Positions 60,411 to 64,000 of a stretch of 64,000 bases of DNA are shown here, in pieces. Numbering within the stretch: position 1 is the stretch's first letter; each line of letters opens with the position of its first letter. The notes below the pieces were generated by a model. The model worked only from the letters and a program-made list of their open reading frames with translations. It did no database searches and had not been told where the DNA came from. The stretch covers positions 1-64,000 of the forward strand of contig JAPFCU010000018.1 of the NCBI GenBank assembly GCA_026169535.1, given 5' to 3'. Source of the DNA: Blautia sp. Its GTDB lineage: Bacteria; Bacillota; Clostridia; Lachnospirales; Lachnospiraceae. A program made the position numbers and the translations under genes.

Positions 60411-62138
60411 ATGGAACTTGAAAAGTACCGGATTTATTCTGAGATGGCCAGAGGAATCAAAAAGGCTCCTCTTGTGTTTAAAAATGCCAATGTTTTTTAT
60501 GCACATACAGGCGAGTTCAGAAAAGGAGATGTAGCAGTTGCAGATGGTATGATCATTGGTACGGGGGATTATCAGGGAGAGAAAGAGATAGACCTTACAG
60601 GGAAATATCTTTGTCCTGGATTTATTGACAGCCATCTTCATCTGGAATCCACGCTTGTGACGCCGGGAGAATTGATTCGCCAGGCTGCCCAGTGCGGAAC
60701 TACGACATTTATTGTAGATCCGCATGAATCTGCAAACGTATCAGGAACTGCAGGAATAGATTATATTCTGGAACAGACAGAGGAAGTACCGGCAAATGTA
60801 TATGTGATGATGCCTTCCTGTGTACCGGCAACTTATGTAGATGACAATGGATGTACCCTTACTGCCGGAAAAATGAAAACGTATCTTGAGCATCCAAGAA
60901 TTCTTGGGCTGGGAGAGGTAATGGATGCAGCTTCGGTGATCAATGGAAGTGTTGCCATGCATGAGAAATTATCTTTATTTCAGAATAAAATACGGGATGG
61001 ACATGCACCATTTCTCAGCTCAGGAGATCTTGCTGCATATGCTTTGGCAGGAATTGCTACAGATCATGAATGTGTTGATTATGAGTATGCAATGGAGGAA
61101 TGTAGAAATGGAATGCAGGTTCTGATTCGTGAGGGAAGTGCGGCTCGTAATCTGGATGCCATTGTATCAGGGATTGTAAACAACGATACAGATACATCAG
61201 GATTTTGTTTTTGTACCGATGATAAACATATTGAAGACATTAGAAGAGAAGGCCATATCAATTACAATATAAGGCGTTCTGTAGAACTGGGACTCTCACC
61301 GGAAAGAGCAATACAAATCGCTACCATTCAGGCAGCAAGATGCTATGGGCTTACGCATCTGGGAGCTATAGCACCAGGATGTCAGGCAGACTTGGTGGTA
61401 CTTAAAAATCTGGAAACTATGGAAGTACAGGATGTTTATCATAAAGGAAAAATAATACTGAAAGATGAAAAGACAGAAATCAGGCCATGTGCTCCTGAAC
61501 TGAAAAACACAGTCCATTTGAAAGATTTTGATAAAAAAGATTTACGTCTGCCCTGTATAAATAAAAAGGCTCATGTACTGCAGATGATGGAAGGACAGAT
61601 TGTTACAAAAGATCTTTACGAAGAGGTTCCTTTTAGTGAGAAACAGGATGGAAAAGATTTTATTCCAGATGAAAATTTCCAAAAAATTGCGGTTATAGAA
61701 CGGCATAAATGTACCGGAAAAGTGGGAGTAGGAATTGTAAAGGGATTTGGAATCCAGGGAGGAGCGATTGCATCAAGTGTTTCCCATGATTCACATAACC
61801 TGATTGTTATTGGAGATAATGATCAGGATATGTATCTTGCGGTGAAGGAACTTGTACGAACTCAGGGAGGATATACACTGGTAGAGAAAGGAAAAGTATT
61901 CGACACTTTGCCTCTGCCTGTAATGGGACTGATGAGTGATGCAGGCTATGAAAAAGTGAATGATCTTCTTGAAAGTATGATATCAAAGGCACATTCTATG
62001 GGAATAAAAAAAGGATTTGATCCTTTTATAACATTATCTTTCATGGCGCTTCCGGTAATCCCGGATATCAGAGTAACTCCCAGAGGTGTGTATCTGGTAA
62101 ACGAAGACAGGCTTCTGACCAGCCCATTTGAAGAATAA
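60411..62138 (+). CDS. ade: Adenine deaminase
   Basis: PGFIDSHLHLESTLVTPGELIRQAAQCGTTTFIVDPHE, SSGDLAAYALAGIATDHE, FCTDDKH. Confidence 0.95.
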   Translation: MELEKYRIYSEMARGIKKAPLVFKNANVFYAHTGEFRKGDVAVADGMIIGTGDYQGEKEIDLTGKYLCPGFIDSHLHLESTLVTPGELIRQAAQCGTTTFIVDPHESANVSGTAGIDYILEQTEEVPANVYVMMPSCVPATYVDDNGCTLTAGKMKTYLEHPRILGLGEVMDAASVINGSVAMHEKLSLFQNKIRDGHAPFLSSGDLAAYALAGIATDHECVDYEYAMEECRNGMQVLIREGSAARNLDAIVSGIVNNDTDTSGFCFCTDDKHIEDIRREGHINYNIRRSVELGLSPERAIQIATIQAARCYGLTHLGAIAPGCQADLVVLKNLETMEVQDVYHKGKIILKDEKTEIRPCAPELKNTVHLKDFDKKDLRLPCINKKAHVLQMMEGQIVTKDLYEEVPFSEKQDGKDFIPDENFQKIAVIERHKCTGKVGVGIVKGFGIQGGAIASSVSHDSHNLIVIGDNDQDMYLAVKELVRTQGGYTLVEKGKVFDTLPLPVMGLMSDAGYEKVNDLLESMISKAHSMGIKKGFDPFITLSFMALPVIPDIRVTPRGVYLVNEDRLLTSPFEE

Positions 62139-62192
62139 GTATATATTACGTGAATATTTACATGAAAAAGAAAAAGCATGACAGGAATTTTC

Positions 62193-63605
62193 CTATCGTG
62201 CTTTTTCTAGTGTAAAAATAAATTCTGTGCCTACTCCTTCTGTACTTATTACATTAATATTTTGGTCATGTGCATGGATGATTTCTTTTACAATGGACAG
62301 TCCTAGACCGGTACCTTTTTGATCTTTTCCTCTGGAGGTATCTGTTTTGTAAAAACGTTCCCATATTCTTGAAAGATTTTCTTTGGCGATTCCAACACCG
62401 TGATCTTTTACAGAAACAAATATTTTATCATTTTTTTCAGTTGTTTCTATAATGATGGTAGAATGATCCGGACTGAACTTAATTGCATTATTGAGGAGAT
62501 TATGAAGTACCTGCTGAATTTGTTCAATATCAGCTCTGGCATAGAGTTCTCTGCCGGAAAGTATCAGTTCCAGAAGAATATGCCTTCTGGTACAGTCGCC
62601 CTCATAGGTGGCAGCGGCTTTTTTGATAGCATCATTGATATCAAAGGTCTGAATATTCAGCAGCCTTTTATGGATATCCAGTTCATTGAGTGTGAGAAGG
62701 CCTTTTGTAAGCTTTTCCAGACGGTCAGCTTCATAAACAATGATTCCAAGATATTTATCTTGCATTTCCACCGGAATAGTTCCGTCTCTCATTGCTTCTA
62801 CATATCCTTTGATGGAGGTAAGCGGCGAGCGGAAATCGTGCGAAACATTGGAAATAAATTGACGCTGGTACTCTCCGTTACGGTTCATTTTATCAGACAT
62901 ATAGTTTAGATTGTTGGCAAGATATCCAAGTTCATCGTCTGTCTGTACAGGGATTTTGTAAGAAAGATTTCCGTTGGAAAATTCATTTACTCCCTTTTTT
63001 ATCTCCTGAAGAGGCTTATGTACATGTCTGCGGTATACAACCAGAATAAGCGCCATTAATCCATAAACGATCAGAAAAAGGAACTGTAGGATAGAAAGAT
63101 ATTGCCCTCTTTTCTGATAAAGACTGCTCATCATATAATGGATGGCAACATAGCCTTTTGTATTCATATTGTCTGTAATAGGTGCGATGACACTGAGGCG
63201 TGCGCTATCCTTAAAATAACCATAAAAGTAGCCGACCTGATAATAGTTGCCGCCCCATATAGAAGGATCAAAATTATCCAGATCAATAGGATGTCCGGCT
63301 TTGATATCCTTTCTTGTACTAAGAACGATTTTTCCGTCATTGTTGATGATCCAGATGATCGTATTTGGATAATCAGCAACCATAGTGAGTTTTTCTTTGA
63401 TATTATCCAGACTGGCGGCAGTAATATTATGGCGTATATCCTCATTTTCTGCAATACGGTAGGCACTCTGATAAAGATCTGAACTGATATCTTTTTCCAG
63501 GATAGTCTCGATCATATTAGAACCTATGATTGTTACCAAAAGAAAACCAAGGAAGCCTACAAAAAGATAGGCTTCCGTGAATTTTCGGGATATTTTTTTG
63601 ATCAT
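62193..63605 (-). CDS. HAMP-domain sensor histidine kinase
   Basis: Two TM helices flanking an extracellular sensor; FISNVSHDFRSPLTSIKGYVEAM H-box; LLNNAIKFS; GTGLGLSIVKEI. Confidence 0.96.
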   Translation of the reverse strand: MIKKISRKFTEAYLFVGFLGFLLVTIIGSNMIETILEKDISSDLYQSAYRIAENEDIRHNITAASLDNIKEKLTMVADYPNTIIWIINNDGKIVLSTRKDIKAGHPIDLDNFDPSIWGGNYYQVGYFYGYFKDSARLSVIAPITDNMNTKGYVAIHYMMSSLYQKRGQYLSILQFLFLIVYGLMALILVVYRRHVHKPLQEIKKGVNEFSNGNLSYKIPVQTDDELGYLANNLNYMSDKMNRNGEYQRQFISNVSHDFRSPLTSIKGYVEAMRDGTIPVEMQDKYLGIIVYEADRLEKLTKGLLTLNELDIHKRLLNIQTFDINDAIKKAAATYEGDCTRRHILLELILSGRELYARADIEQIQQVLHNLLNNAIKFSPDHSTIIIETTEKNDKIFVSVKDHGVGIAKENLSRIWERFYKTDTSRGKDQKGTGLGLSIVKEIIHAHDQNINVISTEGVGTEFIFTLEKAR

Positions 63606-64000
63606 TTATTTTTTGCCTCAAATTTATAACCAATACCCCAGACAGTGGCAATACTCCATGACGGGTTATCTTTGATCTTTTCTCTCAGTCTTTTAATATG
63701 AACATCCACGGTCCTGGTATCTCCGATATATTCATATCCCCAGATATGATCCAAAAGTTGCTCTCTTGTGAAAACCTGATTTGGAGAAGCTGCAAGAAAA
63801 TAAAGAAGCTCCAGTTCCTTCGGCGGCATATCTACCTGTTTTCCCATATAAGTGACAGAATAATTTGTGAGATTAATAGTCAGGTCTGGATAGGAAACGG
63901 ATTTTTCGCTGATCGGCGCAGCAGGCTGTTTGGCCTTGGATCTTCGAAGAACTGCACGAACGCGCGCGACCAGTTCCTTGGAATCAAAAGGTTTGATGAT
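63602..64000 (-). CDS. OmpR/PhoB-family response regulator, C-terminal part (cut by window edge)
   Basis: Open minus-strand frame to window end: IIKPFDSKELVARVRAVLRRSK...PPKELELLYFLAASPNQVFTREQLLDHIWGYEYIGDTRTVDVHIKRLREKI. Confidence 0.95.
   Translation of the reverse strand: MIKPFDSKELVARVRAVLRRSKAKQPAAPISEKSVSYPDLTINLTNYSVTYMGKQVDMPPKELELLYFLAASPNQVFTREQLLDHIWGYEYIGDTRTVDVHIKRLREKIKDNPSWSIATVWGIGYKFEAKNK

Overview
The window is a contiguous chromosomal segment from a low-to-mid GC Firmicute. Gene content and codon style look Lachnospiraceae/Blautia-like (inference; no search was run). It is mostly housekeeping: pckA (edge), RluA, serine acetyltransferase, malQ, metY, thyA-folA, ilvE, ispG-polC-fbp, a PurF-like protein, yifB-dprA-topA-codY, groESL, guaB, a ZTP riboswitch with an IMP cyclohydrolase/AICAR-transformylase pair, glyA, a 5-oxoprolinase/biotin-carboxylase operon, trxB-trxA, trmL, ade and a two-component system. 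There are five tRNAs, a CIRCE operator and many intrinsic terminators. There is no CRISPR array, intact prophage or intact IS. The most interesting signals are: (1) a NRAMP-like/pxpB/pxpC/accB/accC/pxpA operon that supplies urea-carboxylase-like domains as separate genes, led by a NRAMP homologue without the metal-binding DPGN motif; (2) a DUF134 - NifX - MinD/ferredoxin x2 - NifX (ORP-like) cluster with three copies of a TGnYATATGTCR operator over its promoter; (3) a PurF-like protein whose catalytic Cys1 is Gly; (4) a TrxB-like protein with degenerate NADPH motifs; (5) a metY leader with a perfect promoter, a palindromic operator, and a short ORF running through an attenuator-like hairpin; (6) several decayed loci (ABC transporter, GGDEF protein, IS1182-like transposase) and unannotated microproteins.
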